From: Petaurus breviceps papuanus
Lineage: Eukaryota; Chordata; Mammalia; Diprotodontia; Petauridae
DNA: 64,000 nt
Direction of reading: 5' to 3'
Assembly: GCA_028583685.1 (NCBI GenBank)
Contig: JAMXIF010001195.1
Coordinates: 12,206,820-12,270,819, forward strand
A program made the translations under genes and the position numbers. The stretch's first letter is position 1, and each line of letters starts with the position of its first letter. A model generated the notes under the pieces. That model worked only from the letters and a program-made list of their open reading frames with translations, was not told where the DNA came from and searched no databases. Of the stretch, positions 33,895 to 47,789 are shown piece by piece.

Positions 33895-35345
33895 TTGAGA
33901 TTTAAAAAATAGAGAGCCCCTGGCCTCAAAGAGTTTATAATCTAGCAGAAGAAAGGAAATGTATTCACAAACAATGTTAATATAAGAGGCAATATGACAA
34001 ATGTGTAAAAGGAAATGCTACCAAAGAGTGCCAGATTCTGGGGAGAGACAGATAACATTTGGCTTAGTGGGGGAGGGCTGTAGAATCAGAAAAGCAACAA
34101 TTGATCTTAGACTTGAAACTTTCATAGGCTAAATAATATTAATAGGTAAAGACAGGTGCAGGAAGGAGATTCTAAGAAGAGAGGATGATGTAAATAAGGG
34201 AATAGTGATGGAAAACTGAAGGATTTGTGAAGAAGATAATTTGGTTTGACCAACAGAGTCTGTGAATGAAAGTAGCTTGAAAGAAAACTGAAAAGGGGAT
34301 GTAAAACCAAACTGTGGAGTGTTTCAAATGACAGCCTGAGGAGATTGGATTATATTCAGTAGACAGTAGGGAGCTATTGAAGTTTTTAAATGGTAGAGTG
34401 ATGCATGTGATCAGAGCTATATTTTGGAAATAAAAAGGATGAATTCAACAGAGAGAATTGGAACCAGAAAAGCAAGTTAAAATGCTATTGGAATAGGCTA
34501 AACCAAAAAACCCACAGTATTGAGGACCTGAATTAGTGTGGTCATGGGATAAGTTCACCAAAGAAGAGGGTGAAAAGGGAAGAGAAGATGACTGAGGATA
34601 GAATCTTAAAGTGTGTCTCTAATAAAAGGTAGGAGAGGGGGCAGCTAGGTGCAGTGAATAGAGCACCAGCCCTGGAGTCACATCTAGCTTCAGACACTTA
34701 AAAAAAAACTAGTCGTGTAACTATGTCACTTAACCCCAATTGCCCTACCTTCCCCTCTCCAAAAAATAAATAAAAATAAAAGGTAGGAGGAAAGAGATCT
34801 AGGAAAGGAGAAATATAAATTATAAAAGTAGGAGAATCCTGAGTACCAAAGGACCAGAGAGTATCAAGGATGTGATTAAAAGAGCTAAATTCTATAGAAA
34901 GGCAAAGGAAGATCAGAACTGAAAAAAACCCATTGATGACCTTAGAGAGAAGAGTTTGAGGGTGAGTATTGGTGCTGAAAAATAGATCACAAAGGATTAG
35001 GGGTACAAAAGTTGGGTTTTCAAGCACAGACTACTCTGAAGAAATTTAGCAGTGAAAAGGAAGAGAGACATGGGATTGTTGATAGTTTGAGATGATAATA
35101 GGCAAAGGGAAATTTTGTTTTTCTAAGAATAAGGTAACCCAAATAAGTCTTTAGATGTAAAGGCTTGCAGAAAAGGAGAAATTAAAGATGTAAGATAGGT
35201 GATTTTTGTTGCTAGGTCCTGAGGGAAGGTAGAAAGTATCGCCTTGACAAAAGGGTCACCTCTTCCTCTGATATTAGGGAAAGAAAGAAGGAAATGGGTG
35301 AAGATAAAAAAATTGGGGACTTGGGAGGGGACTTGCTGGAACTTA
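33895..35345. repeat. Long degraded interspersed repeat, class unknown
   Basis: About 1.4 kb of purine-rich, evenly worn sequence. Wording such as GGGAGCTATTGAAGTTTTTA, GTGATGCATGTGATCAGAGC and TGCTATTGGAATAGGC resembles a dispersed mammalian repeat I have seen but cannot classify. A SINE sits in it at 34,636. No continuous coding frame is seen. Confidence 0.4.
34636..34774 (+). mobile_element. Marsupial tRNA-headed SINE, internally shortened
   Basis: GCAGTGAATAGAGCACCAGC leads to CACTTAACCCCAATTGCCC. Part of the region after GGAGTCA is missing. A 15-bp perfect target duplication (AATAAAAGGTAGGAG) lies at 34,621-34,635 and 34,775-34,789. Confidence 0.95.
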
Positions 35346-36374
35346 TTGTATGGACGATCTCTTTATAGTAACGTTAAATGGGGCCATTTGCTAATAGTAA
35401 GGGTGGTCTAACCAGGATCTTTTGGGGAGAAAGAGGCTGACTTAAGAGGAACAAACAGCTATCATTTCAACTTTAATGGTTTTTTAATGTCATTCACTGT
35501 GGGTATATTAATAAAAAGGAGACATATGGGCACACGTGTGTATGTATGTATGTATGCATTTGTGACCAGTCCTTCTCCACAAAAACATCATGCTTCATGC
35601 TCTCCCTCCCTAATCCGTTCAGAGGAGTGGAAGAAACTCGCATATGCCTTGATCCTGAGATCAGTTAAGGTTCATAGCAGGCTATGGTTGATGATATCAC
35701 AGACATGACAGATTACAGTGTGCTAAAATCCTAGTTTTGTGGGGAAATGAGTCCTTTACAATCTTGATTCCATGTGCTTTCAAAAGATTTTTTATTTTAA
35801 AAAATATGTGTAAAATAAATGATGGAAACCTCTGCAAATAACACTTTAAATCACACTGACAGAGATATACGGGGCTCACAGATCTTTGTGACAGTCATTC
35901 AGACTATACACATTCATTACACTGCTTGAACATAATCCTTGCATTCCCATTATGAGTCAGTTTCCAGTTCTTAAATAGTGTATGCTGAAAAAAGGAGTAA
36001 AAAGGAAAGAAGGAAGGAAGGGAAAAAAGGAAAGAAGGAAGGAATAAACAAACAAGAACATGAAAAGTAATTTCTTATTTTTACAAAAAGACTCTTAATG
36101 GAAACCTATGGAATATACATGAGTGTTTAAGAAGAGTCCTTTAAAAATCTGTTTAATACTACTAACATAATTGTAACTTCTATAAAACCTACAAGAAATT
36201 AAATGTCACTATAATTTAGAACACATACCTATTTGTATGTGTATCCACAAAGGCTACTTTTTCCAGTGTGAAACAAGGGTGCACACAGGCATTATTTGTG
36301 AAAAAGTCCTCCTGAGCAGATTTTCAGAGGCTTATTAATCAGCAAGTGATCATTACTTCACAAGATCATAGGAT
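35346..36374. other. Unassigned, with a GGAA-rich patch
   Basis: Positions 36,000-36,050 are a purine-rich GAAGGAAGGAA-type simple repeat. The remainder is unrecognised. Confidence 0.4.
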
Positions 36375-36560
36375 TAGTAACTTCTAGTAACTAGCACCTT
36401 GGAGATCACCTTGTCTAACTCTCTTATTCTACAGAAGAGGATGCTGAGTGAAAGTTTATGTGATTTTTCTAAAGCCAGACAGGTAGCAAATTCTAATTAG
36501 AGTCAGGGAACGATTCTCTGTCCTTTGATTTCAAATTGAATGGTTCTTTCCACTATATCC
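36375..36560 (-). mobile_element. MIR fragment, antisense
   Basis: ACCTTGGAGATCACCTTGTC and AAAGCCAGACAGGTAGCAAA fit a worn reversed MIR. Confidence 0.6.
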
Positions 36561-37355
36561 ATGATGAGAAGTCAAATTGATGTTTGAAGGACTGGTCACA
36601 GATATTCCGAATAAGATTAAGTCTCTGAGGTCAAAACAAAGCAGATGTTTATATTATCCAGAAAAAGGGGGTAAGTACTACATCGCTTTAATTACCCAAT
36701 GAAACAGTTTATTAGGCACATTAATTCCCTGGATGTTGCCTCAATTTCCTGACCAAGCTTTGCTATGGATTACTTGGTTAAAGTGAATGGAAAATATTTT
36801 ATTCATAGCACAAAATGGAGAAGTAATTCTCAGTAGCCTGGAGAATTAGAACAAGATAGCAAGAAGGTTTGTGACTCAGGGCAGTAACTTCAGACAGTGC
36901 AGGCTATGGATGATGTGGAAGAAGCATGTTCAGAAATTGTGAGCAAAGGTGGACTGACTCCCTTAACACAAATGCTTATGGACTGAATGCTAGGGTCTGT
37001 TATAGTCAATGGATGAGGAGAAAGAAGAAAAACTAAAAAACACCAACAAATACTGTCACAGAAGAAATAGGGGAGGCCTAGAAAAGTGTAAGGGTGTCGA
37101 TTCATCAAGTCTGCAGATGTGGGTTATCTTAGTATAGATCACAGAGACCGTGAACTATGTAACAGACTGTTTCTTTTTCAATGGTTTGAAATTTCTGTGT
37201 ATTTTGAAATACATTTTATATTTACACAATATGGATGCAATGGAACCCAAATTCTCCTGCTGTTATTGGCGAGGCTCTGTTGTTTATCTTTGAAATAATG
37301 TTTTATCTCTGTTGAGTCATTCTTACTGTTACCAATTGAGATATTCCTCCTGAAT
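36561..37355. other. Unassigned; possible conserved block at 36,580-36,815
   Basis: No repeat is seen in 36,580-36,815, which has balanced composition and AATTA/TTAAT words. The rest is unrecognised. Confidence 0.35.
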
Positions 37356-37367
37356 AATATTGCTCAG

Positions 37368-37600
37368 TAGGGGAAGCTAGGTGGAACAGTGGGGACCTGG
37401 AGTCAGAAATATCTGAGTCCAAATCAGACACTCACTAGCTGTGTGACCCTGGGCAAGTCACTTAATCCTGTTTGCCTCAGTTTCCTCATCTGTCAAGTGA
37501 GCTGGAGAAGGAAATGGTAAAGCACTCTAGTATCTTTGCCAAGAAAACCCAAAATGGGGATATGAAGAGCTGGGTATGATTGAAATGACTAAACAAAAAC
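37368..37600 (+). mobile_element. MAR1-type marsupial SINE
   Basis: AAGCTAGGTGGAACAGTGGG, TAGCTGTGTGACCCTGGGCA, GAGCTGGAGAAGGAAATGGT and a tail with AAATGACTAAACAAAAAC. A 12-bp perfect target duplication (AATATTGCTCAG) lies at 37,356-37,367 and 37,601-37,612. Confidence 0.95.
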
Positions 37601-37612
37601 AATATTGCTCAG

Positions 37613-38379
37613 GGTACACAAAACTCATACTCCATTCACTGGATAGATTTGGGCCAAAGGGGTCTAAGTAAGGGTTAAGCATCTCCCAGTTGCCAGAGGT
37701 TCTGATATTATCCATGCTACTGCATATCCCAGATTAGGGAAGTGCTAGGGCTTTGGGAATTGCATATCGTGTCTGTATTTATCCTTTGTCCAATAAACAA
37801 CTAAGCTGATTTGTTAACAATTGTGCATTCTCTACTGTCTCAACTGGAAAAATTTTATTGACTTGACTGATACAAGATGTAATTAGCATGCAATTGTTGC
37901 TACCAGACTTCTCTACAGGGACAAGAGGATGATGATACACAGTGTAAAAGGAAGAAAAAAGTCTGATGAGAGGAACCTTTGGTCAGTGAGTCACTATAAA
38001 AGGTTAGATAGAATACTGGAGTTCAATCGCGTAATGAGGATACACGTAAAGTTATAGATATTCCAGGAGAGAAAGAGATGCTATAGACAAATAGAAGAGT
38101 TTAGATCTCTCTCTCTCTACACACAAACACAAAACAGGTGCCCATGTACACTTTATCTTTCCTCTCTCTAATGACTGTTTTATAGCTACCTACAAAGATA
38201 TCTAAGCATTCCCAATCTGAGAAAGTTCCCACTTGACCCCTCTAGTTTTCCCACTGGATAATATATCCCATTTCTCTTTTCCCTTCCTTGATCTAATTTC
38301 CTGAAAATGAGTCTAACCTGATGCAAGATCAATAATGACATCCAAATCACTAAATTAAAATACCTTCACCATAACTTCT
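37613..38379. other. Unassigned sequence
   Basis: No gene or repeat is recognised. Confidence 0.4.
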
Positions 38380-40545
<2,166 letters not shown>

Positions 40546-40649
40546 TTTGTTGAAGTTGTAGAGATTGTTCATAAAGTGGGAGTAAAGACAGGGGGAAAAC
40601 CTAGGCTAAAATGATACTTTTTAAAAATTATAGATAAAAGCTGACTGTG

Positions 40650-40820
40650 GGGGTGGTTTTGTTTTTGTTTTTTGCTTTTTGGAGGGCAATTGGAGTTAAG
40701 TGACTTGCCCAAAGTCACACACCTAGTAAATGTGTTAAATGTCTGAGGCAAGATTTGAACTCAGGTCCTCCTGACTCCAGCGCCAGCGCTCTATTCACTG
40801 CACCACCTAGCCGCCCCTAT
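40650..40820 (-). mobile_element. Marsupial tRNA-headed SINE, antisense
   Basis: GGGCAATTGGAGTTAAGTGA, GATTTGAACTCAGGTCCTCC and CACTGCACCACCTAGCCGCC. TGACTGTG at 40,642-40,649 and 40,821-40,828 is a probable target duplication. Confidence 0.9.
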
Positions 40821-40828
40821 TGACTGTG

Positions 40829-41389
40829 TTTTTTGGTGGTTAGGTGACAGAAAAAAGTCAGTATTGTCAGAGAAGGAGGAAAGAAGAGTAAAAATCCTCT
40901 GTAAAACAACATTATCTTTTTCTTGCATCAGTAGACACTAGCTTAAAATAAAATAAAATAAAATAAATGAATAGTAGCTATGTGATTCAAGGTCCAAGAA
41001 ATAATTAGGATCATAGATCTAGAAGTCAGATATTCTCTTTTTCTAGGGGATAGTCCTTAAGGGTAGACAATGTATTTGTCTATTTCCACTGGGGAGGGAC
41101 TTATTCGGGACTCTTTCTGAATAGAAAAGAAACTAAATGACTGCAGCCTGATCTCTCATTCTCTATGGCTACCAGCAGTTGCAAAAGACATATTCCTCTC
41201 TCTCAAGTGTATCTTTTCTTTCCTCACTTCGAAGATAAAAAGGACTTTAGTGAGAAGTTATAAGAACCATTGCACCAGCATTTTCAATAGCTTAATGTCA
41301 TCATACTCCTGGCCAATGGTCCATCAGCATGTAAGAGTATATTGACTGGTTAATCATACACATACAATGTACAGAAAAACTACAGAATG
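40829..41389. other. Unassigned sequence
   Basis: Only an (AAAAT)n run near 40,945 stands out. Confidence 0.4.
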
Positions 41390-41570
41390 TTAGGCCTGAA
41401 AGGGATCTTCTTCAAGACCATTTAGTCCAACTTTCACGTTTATAAATGAGGAAATTTACTCATTTGTGCATTGACACATAATTACTCAGCAAAAGAGCTA
41501 GGACTAGAGCTCCTCTTCTGGCTTCCAGACAAGTATACTTCCACTGCCATGAAGCCATCCCATCAACCTC
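41390..41570 (-). mobile_element. MIR fragment, antisense
   Basis: AGGGATCTTCTTCAAGACCA, CGTTTATAAATGAGGAAAT and GACTAGAGCTCCTCTTCTGG fit a reversed MIR. Confidence 0.65.
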
Positions 41571-42224
41571 TCCTTACACAAACTAAAAAATCATAGCATT
41601 TAGAAATGATTGAGGTTTATAGTTATGTCTGTCATTAAAATCATCCTATCACTCAAAAAGATATTAAAGATTTAATATTGATACATGGGTCATAACATCC
41701 TTTATTAATTGATGTCAGCAATCACTATATCTATACTTTAATTGCTATAACAGCAAGTCTAATTGAAAATCTAACCAAATTTACCATCTTTATAACACCA
41801 TCAATTAATTTGTGTTTTTCCCCCATGGAAACATTTATTTAGCACCAGCTTAGAGAATCCATTAAATTCATCATAGCAGCCAGTACTATAAAAATGTAAT
41901 TTCCACCCTCAGGCTAGATCTAATTTAGAAATCTTAAAGTTGTCAATGATTTCTACCATTTTGCTGTAATTACAATCATGCTTCTTTTACTTGGAAGATG
42001 GAATGCACAGCTTGAACAAGTCTAATAGCGGGGAATTCCTTCAGAGAGTAATATTCTACTTGGAAAAAGTCATATCAAATGCAGTCCCTTCCCACTTATC
42101 TGCACTAATATAGGAAAGCTGGGGTCCAAATAATCCAAAATATCTCATAACCATCAATAATTTCCACTAGCATTGGGAATGCCTATTTGTATGGTATGGG
42201 TATGCTTTGGTTCAATGCTTGAAG
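41571..42224. other. Repeat-free AT-rich block, possible conserved element
   Basis: Positions 41,610-42,090 lack any repeat signature and hold many AATTA/TAATT words. No coding frame is present. Conservation cannot be judged from one sequence. Confidence 0.35.
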
Positions 42225-42400
42225 GGCACTTAGAAAGCTGTCTAGTCCAACTACCTCCTTTCATAGATAAGGAAATTGAGAATCAGAGAGATTAAACGAT
42301 TTACTGAGCATAAAGTCAGGATCTAAACCACATCCTTTGACTCCCAAACCAGTGTGCTTACAATGTACTTTATGTCATAACTCCACCTCTACAAATCACA
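42225..42400 (-). mobile_element. MIR, antisense
   Basis: CTAGTCCAACTACCTCCTTT, ATAAGGAAATTGAGAATCAG and CTTTGACTCCCAAACCAGTG are in reversed MIR order. Confidence 0.7.
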
Positions 42401-42514
42401 TAACATTTCAAACCAAATGATGAACACTTCAAATAGCTGATTACCTTTTATATTGCTATTCAAAAATGCTACATTGTAGAAAATCTGATTTACTTGAATT
42501 ATGCCTCTGTGTAG

Positions 42515-42690
42515 TATAAAAAAAATCAGGGCACTGGGAATCAAGAGATCTGGGTTCTATTCTTCACTGTTACTAACTAGTTATGTGACATTGAGTAAGT
42601 TACTTCATCTTTATGTCCCTCAGGTTTCTCAGCTGCCAAATGAGTGGATTGGGGTAGAATATCTCCAAGGTCTTTTTCAGTTCTAACATA
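42515..42690 (+). mobile_element. MIR
   Basis: GATCTGGGTTCTATTCTTC, GTTATGTGACATTGAGTAAG and TTTCTCAGCTGCCAAATGAG follow MIR order. Confidence 0.8.
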
Positions 42691-42924
42691 ATGTCTTCTG
42701 TTTGCCAAATTTCCCTCTTCCCCTCTACCAGGATCTCAAGATGTAGATTATCTTTAATAGTCATTGCTTTAGGGGAGCAATACAATTTTCATTAGAGTCA
42801 TGCTAACTCTAAGCCCATAATAAAAGGAGTTTTAAGCTCTCAGTGATTCACAAATTCTTTAAAGCCACCAGCAGCAAGGGTTTTTATTTTTGGGGGGGGG
42901 GGCAAAGTTGTCAAATTCATCTTT

Positions 42925-43045
42925 AGAAGTCTGATGTAACCTGTGAACTACCTCTTAGAATTATGTTTTCAAATGCCTAGAATAAAATTCACAGGATTAT
43001 AAAGGAATCTGATTATATGAAATAGTTATCAAAAGATACACACAC
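42925..43045 (+). mobile_element. DNA-transposon-like remnant (copy D)
   Basis: ATTATGTTTTCAAATGCCTAG and AATAAAATTCACAGGATTAT-type wording matches copy A at 1500-1600. Both ends are missing. Confidence 0.5.
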
Positions 43046-43379
43046 AGTACATTCACATATGTATATGAATGTATGTCATATGTGGTATATAGTATATTTT
43101 TATATAGCATATGAAGTGTAGAATATATTGTGTGTATATTAACTATATTCATTTATACATGAATATACATCTGTATTTATATGTGTGCATGAATGCATCT
43201 ACTGTATGGGAACCATTCTCTATACTGCTATCTAAAATTTCCATTAGAAAGTTTGGTTTATGGTTTGGCTCAGTTTATAAATCAGCTTGTTGGTAGACAT
43301 GATAATGATCATATATGTATATCTTTATTTTAAATGTCTTCATGATAAAGCTAAGTAAAATTAACTACAGAATAATAGG
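43046..43379. repeat. TATATG/CATATA low-complexity stretch
   Basis: Alternating CACACA, TATGTATATG and TATATAG words, strongest at 43,035-43,190. The right part is unrecognised. Confidence 0.6.
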
Positions 43380-43545
43380 TTCTTAGTCCCAGAAGGGATC
43401 TTAGAAACAAGGGATTCAGAAACCTTCATTTTAAAAAATGAGGACATTGAATTAACAGAGAGTTGTTAAGTGACTTTCCCAAGAACATTATACTAGTTAG
43501 TGTCAGAGTTGTGACTGGAACTAGTTCCTTTGAACCCCAGTCCTC
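43380..43545 (-). mobile_element. MIR, antisense
   Basis: CCCAGAAGGGATCTTAGAAA, ATGAGGACATTGAATTAAC and CCTTTGAACCCCAGTCCTCT are legible. Confidence 0.75.
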
Positions 43546-44499
43546 TCTGTGAATGAATGAAATGCTGTATTTACAGTCATGACAAAATATGTGCCTTCTT
43601 TTATAGTGAATCATCCGTTCTGTGTATTCTTTTCAGACTGAAAGGACAAACACATATAATCACAATTTGTATTATATCTCACATTTAGCTGATATCCTAT
43701 AGAAACAGAAACTGTCTTCCCTTACTAGAGTGTTTTCAGACACATAGACACAGAGAAGAGCTAATGAAAACCTCAAGGGCAGACAACATGTTCCCTTTAA
43801 TCCCATTAGGTGGTGCTATCAGATAAGAGGAATTGAAAAAGGTTGTTCAGTAGCTATTTGCAAACTGTACAACTTGTGCTTTTTCCCTATTATTCTCTAC
43901 AGGTTAGAAGACTTTAATACATTGTAAAAACTTTCTCATGTATAATCACAAAATTTTCCAGACATCTTTACCTTACCTTTATTACCACTAAGTCAAACAA
44001 AAAATTTCTACAGATGTCATTTTTTTTTTCCTGAAAAGATTATCTACAATTCCAAATTTGATTTTTAGGGTAAGGAGAACCCAAATTTGGGGTAAATATT
44101 CTCTTTTTTCCTTGATGGTACTTATATCTTGAATCTTGGGTGTCAAACATATTTTTCTTCTAAAATTACGCATGATCTCCAGCATTTTCTCCAAGACACT
44201 GCCTACAGTTCACAAGATAACATAAAAGGCACATAGGATTGGCAAGGTTTCTGGTTTATTATACCAAATCACATTATGACGTTGTTTGGTAGAAAGGGCT
44301 TCTAGGGCCTCAAACTTTGAGGGTGTGCTTGTCTTTTTGAGACAGCTGAGGCAGCTCACAGCTTCTCAGGTCTTAGGAGCAGCAACTAAAAAGACATCAT
44401 TATGTGGTCAGTCTGGAAATGAGCCTATGCAAACATAGACAGGATGGTCCTGGAACAACAGCCATACAGACAATTTACCCTAAATGAAAAAGTTTTTTT
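43546..44499. other. Unassigned sequence
   Basis: No gene or repeat is recognised. The 68-codon minus-strand frame at 43,988 shows no domain. Confidence 0.4.
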
Positions 44500-44625
44500 C
44501 TTAAATTAAATTTTATGTTTCTAATCAACAGAAATCTATTTTTTTTCTCTCACCCATACTCCATTGATGAAAAAAATGTTGTAACAAATATATAGTCAAC
44601 CAAAACAAACTTCCTCAGTGACTGT
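44500..44625 (-). mobile_element. L1 3' UTR fragment, antisense
   Basis: TGTAACAAATATATAGTCAA and CAAAACAAACTTCCTCA are reversed L1 3' UTR words, also present at 50,260 and 60,510. Confidence 0.6.
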
Positions 44626-44699
44626 GTGTATAATTTATTTATACATATATGGTAGACAATTATGTATGTGTACATATATGCATATATAATAGCTAACAT

Positions 44700-44890
44700 T
44701 TATAACATATAGTAGCTAGCATATATGGTGCTTTAAGATTTGCAAAGCACCTTAAAATAGCATATCATTTGAGGCTCACAACAACCTTGGGAAGTAAGTG
44801 CTGTTATTATCCTTATTTTACAGATGAGGAAATTGAGACAGAGTGACTTGCCCAAGGTCACACAGAAAGTTAGAATCTGAGGCTAGATAA
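44700..44890 (-). mobile_element. MIR, antisense
   Basis: GCTTTAAGATTTGCAAAGCA, CAACAACCTTGGGAAGTAAG and CAGATGAGGAAATTGAGAC are well preserved. TA-rich repeats lie on both sides. Confidence 0.8.
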
Positions 44891-45019
44891 ATGTATAAAT
44901 TCATGTACGTATGATATATGTATATATTATATATGCACATATAATATATAATTGTGCTAGATCAATGTGTATATTTATCATATACCATATATAATATGAA
45001 ATGTATCATACACATATAT

Positions 45020-45165
45020 TTCTACTCCCTGAACCCATCTTTATTAGGACTGCACCTTTCTGTCAGGAAATGGATAGCATGTTTCATCCTTCAACTTAGT
45101 ATAAATTACGAGACATTGTTCTCCCCTGGCACAGTAGGTGATCTCCACATTTTCAATGAGCAAAT
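45020..45165 (-). mobile_element. L1 3' UTR fragment, antisense
   Basis: CTGTCAGGAAATGGATAGC and GTTTCATCCTTCAACTTAG match a reversed L1 3' UTR. It is probably the same insertion as 44,500, split by the MIR and AT repeats. Confidence 0.5.
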
Positions 45166-45309
45166 AGAGGAGGACCTTGGTGGAAGGTTGTATGTCAAAC
45201 TAAAAACATCTCTACAGGAGGCCTCCTGTATGTTTAGTTAACGTAATCACTTCCCTAGGAAAGATAATACCAGTTTCTCCCCACCCTCCTTTTTTAGAGT
45301 AAAATATTA

Positions 45310-45560
45310 ATAATAAAAATAATAATTCTCATACATTGTCCTTTCAGGTTTGCAAAATTTTTTGCAAATATTATTTCATTTTATCTTCACAACAACCTTG
45401 GAGGCATCGGTGCTATCATTTTTCTTATTTTACAGATTAGAAAACTGAATCAGACAAAGATTTAGAGAATTGTCCAGGGTCACATAAGCTTGTAACTGTT
45501 TGAGGCTAGATTTGAACCCAGGTCTTCTTGTCTCCAGATACAATATTCTAATCAACTATC
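45310..45560 (-). mobile_element. MIR, antisense
   Basis: ATCTTCACAACAACCTTGGA, TACAGATTAGAAAACTGAAT and AGATTTGAACCCAGGTCTTC make an almost complete reversed MIR. Confidence 0.85.
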
Positions 45561-45719
45561 AACACATATTCATGAACACACACACGTACAGACACACGCA
45601 ACACATATATATCTCACTACCACCATATATAGAGAACACCATTTATACAGCTAATTGACTTGTTCTAATTTCAGTTTAATGTCTGAAGAGCAGGACAAAC
45701 AATTTATTACAATATTTTT

Positions 45720-45930
45720 ATAATATGCATAGGGATATTGTGACTTTTCAGAGGTGACATAGAGAGCCAGTCTCAAGATCACAAAGTCCTGAGTTCAAAT
45801 TCCACCTTGATACATACTTGCAGTATGACCCTGGGGTAGCTATTTAACCTCTCCTTGCCCCAGGAAACTCTAAGACTTCAGTATAGAAAAATTGTCAATC
45901 TGCTTACACCGCTGAAATCACAATTTTGAC
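45720..45930 (+). mobile_element. MIR-like marsupial SINE
   Basis: GTCCTGAGTTCAAATTCCAC, CAGTATGACCCTGGGG and a tail with CAGGAAACTCTAAGACTTC then CTGAAATCACAATTTTGAC, as in the SINE at 2415. Confidence 0.6.
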
Positions 45931-46074
45931 TTCCCCTCCACAAAATTTAACTTTATACTATCATTGGCTTAGAATTCAGATTTTATTCTCAGAAGCAAAA
46001 AAAATTTTAAATTTTAGAGTGAATATATAATTTTCATCTTGCTAAAAGGATATTTTTTTAAATTGAAAGTTAAA

Positions 46075-46260
46075 TTCAATTTAACAATTGCTTATTGAAC
46101 ATATCTGTTGTGTGCAGGGCATTGTTCCAGATGTCATGGAACAAAAGGAGTGGATTTTCTTCCTTCAAGGAACTTAAAATCTTATCAACAAGATTATGAA
46201 TTCAGATATGGGATAATTAACTTAAAAAGGTAAGGTGTTATGTGATTAATGTCAACTAGA
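46075..46260 (+). mobile_element. Ancient mammal-wide retroposon fragment
   Basis: CAATTGCTTATTGAACATAT, GGGCATTGTTCCAGATGTC and TTCAAGGAACTTAAAATC match the same family seen at 53,486 and 56,480. Class uncertain. Confidence 0.45.
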
Positions 46261-47004
46261 AATATATTTATATTGAAATGCATTCATGATTTCATTTATG
46301 TGGCCACTTCCTCCCCTAGGGCAGATTGAAGGCTTCACTCATCCCATGGGATTCCTGCCCATGTTTTCCATAAATTTTCTAATGTACCTGAGACCATCCT
46401 CTTGTTTTCCTGGAGATGACTTGATGAGACCATTTATACTGTCAGTTATTAGTGACATGCTGTAGCATGCTCACATGTGCCACATATTTTCCCATGGTCC
46501 TTTGGGTTATTTAAAATCTTCATTCCTTCCAAGATCATTGTGCTCTATGATTCCCATCATATGACATCACTTAGAGAATCTTGCCATTACAGAGAAAGGA
46601 ATTTATAGCAAGACATACTTTGGTATCACAGGAAACACTGTTCAGTGTCTCAAATTCAATCTGGTCCAATATATGAGTGGTATCGCTAATATATGCTATA
46701 GGAATTAAGAGGTGGGGCAGGAGGGCAGTGGCACAGAATCATTGTGGAGCATTGTAGTTGGGGAAGACTTTAGGTAGAAACAACTCTAGGTGATAAACTA
46801 TGGTGACTTAGGGTTCACAGAGAAAATTATCACCCTTATTACAAAGGTCTCTCTATTCTGCTTCAGTCTGCCATGCACAAAGACTACCTTTTAAAAACAT
46901 AACTTACTTTGTTGTATATGAGCCTTTTCAACATGCAATTGCAGACCAGTTCTACATTACTAAAGCAAGAGCATTGTCCAATTGTTTTCATACTCATAAT
47001 TTGC
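46261..47004. other. Unassigned sequence
   Basis: Not recognised. A short near-palindrome, CATGCTGTAGCATGCTC, lies at about 46,457. Confidence 0.4.
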
Positions 47005-47295
47005 CTTGTCCCTCAAGATGCCTACTATTGGTGAATCTCCTAGATTAGCCCATTTCATAAGAGGTTCTCACTGTATTCATTTCAGTCTCAGTTCAACTAA
47101 TTATCTGAATTCCTCCACCTCCTCAACCCTTTGGTCTTGCTCTCACTCAGGCACCCCATTTTCTTTTCCAGCTTCCTTTTATGAGTTGTCTTCACCTATT
47201 AGATTGTGAGGTCCTTGAAGGTAGGGATCATCTTTTCTGTTTTTATTAGTATCTCTAGCACACAGGGTCTGACCCATGGGAAATATCTAGCAAGT
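47005..47295 (+). mobile_element. L2/CR1-group LINE 3' fragment
   Basis: TTAGATTGTGAGGTCCTTG then AAGGTAGGGATCATCTTTTC and TATCTCTAGCACACAGGGTC are L2-type 3' UTR landmarks. Confidence 0.6.
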
Positions 47296-47787
47296 GCTCT
47301 GTCTTCAACCTATCTGTTTAAAATAGGGATTATCTACCTCAGAGTCGCTGTGGGAAACAGAAGTGATAACAAATGTAAAGAATTTTGGAAATTTTAATGA
47401 ATCATAAAAATTCTAGCAACAATAATAATAGTATCACTATACTATACACAATTGCTATATAATTAATAATTATTATATGCTATAAAATATGACAATTATA
47501 ATTACACTAAGAGGGCTTTTCCTAGGAGGAATGGGTTGAGACCAAACTCACAACTAAGAGTATGAGAAATCAAATGTCTTGGGTCTACCAATGAAAACCA
47601 ATGAGGGACTTTCAAGAAATATAACTACTCATTCAGTAAGGAGCTGAAAGAAACTTCTTGGGATAAGAGAGGAGCTATCATTAGGAAAGGAAATAAGAAA
47701 GAGTTGGGACAATGGCAACCATACAACAGTCATGAAATTATAAGAGTTTCATGAGGTGACAGGGACCTTGGAGAACATGTAATCTAA
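47296..47787. other. AT-rich unassigned sequence
   Basis: AATAATAATA and TTATTATAT words dominate 47,410-47,510. The rest is unrecognised. Confidence 0.4.
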
Positions 47788-47789
47788 TA

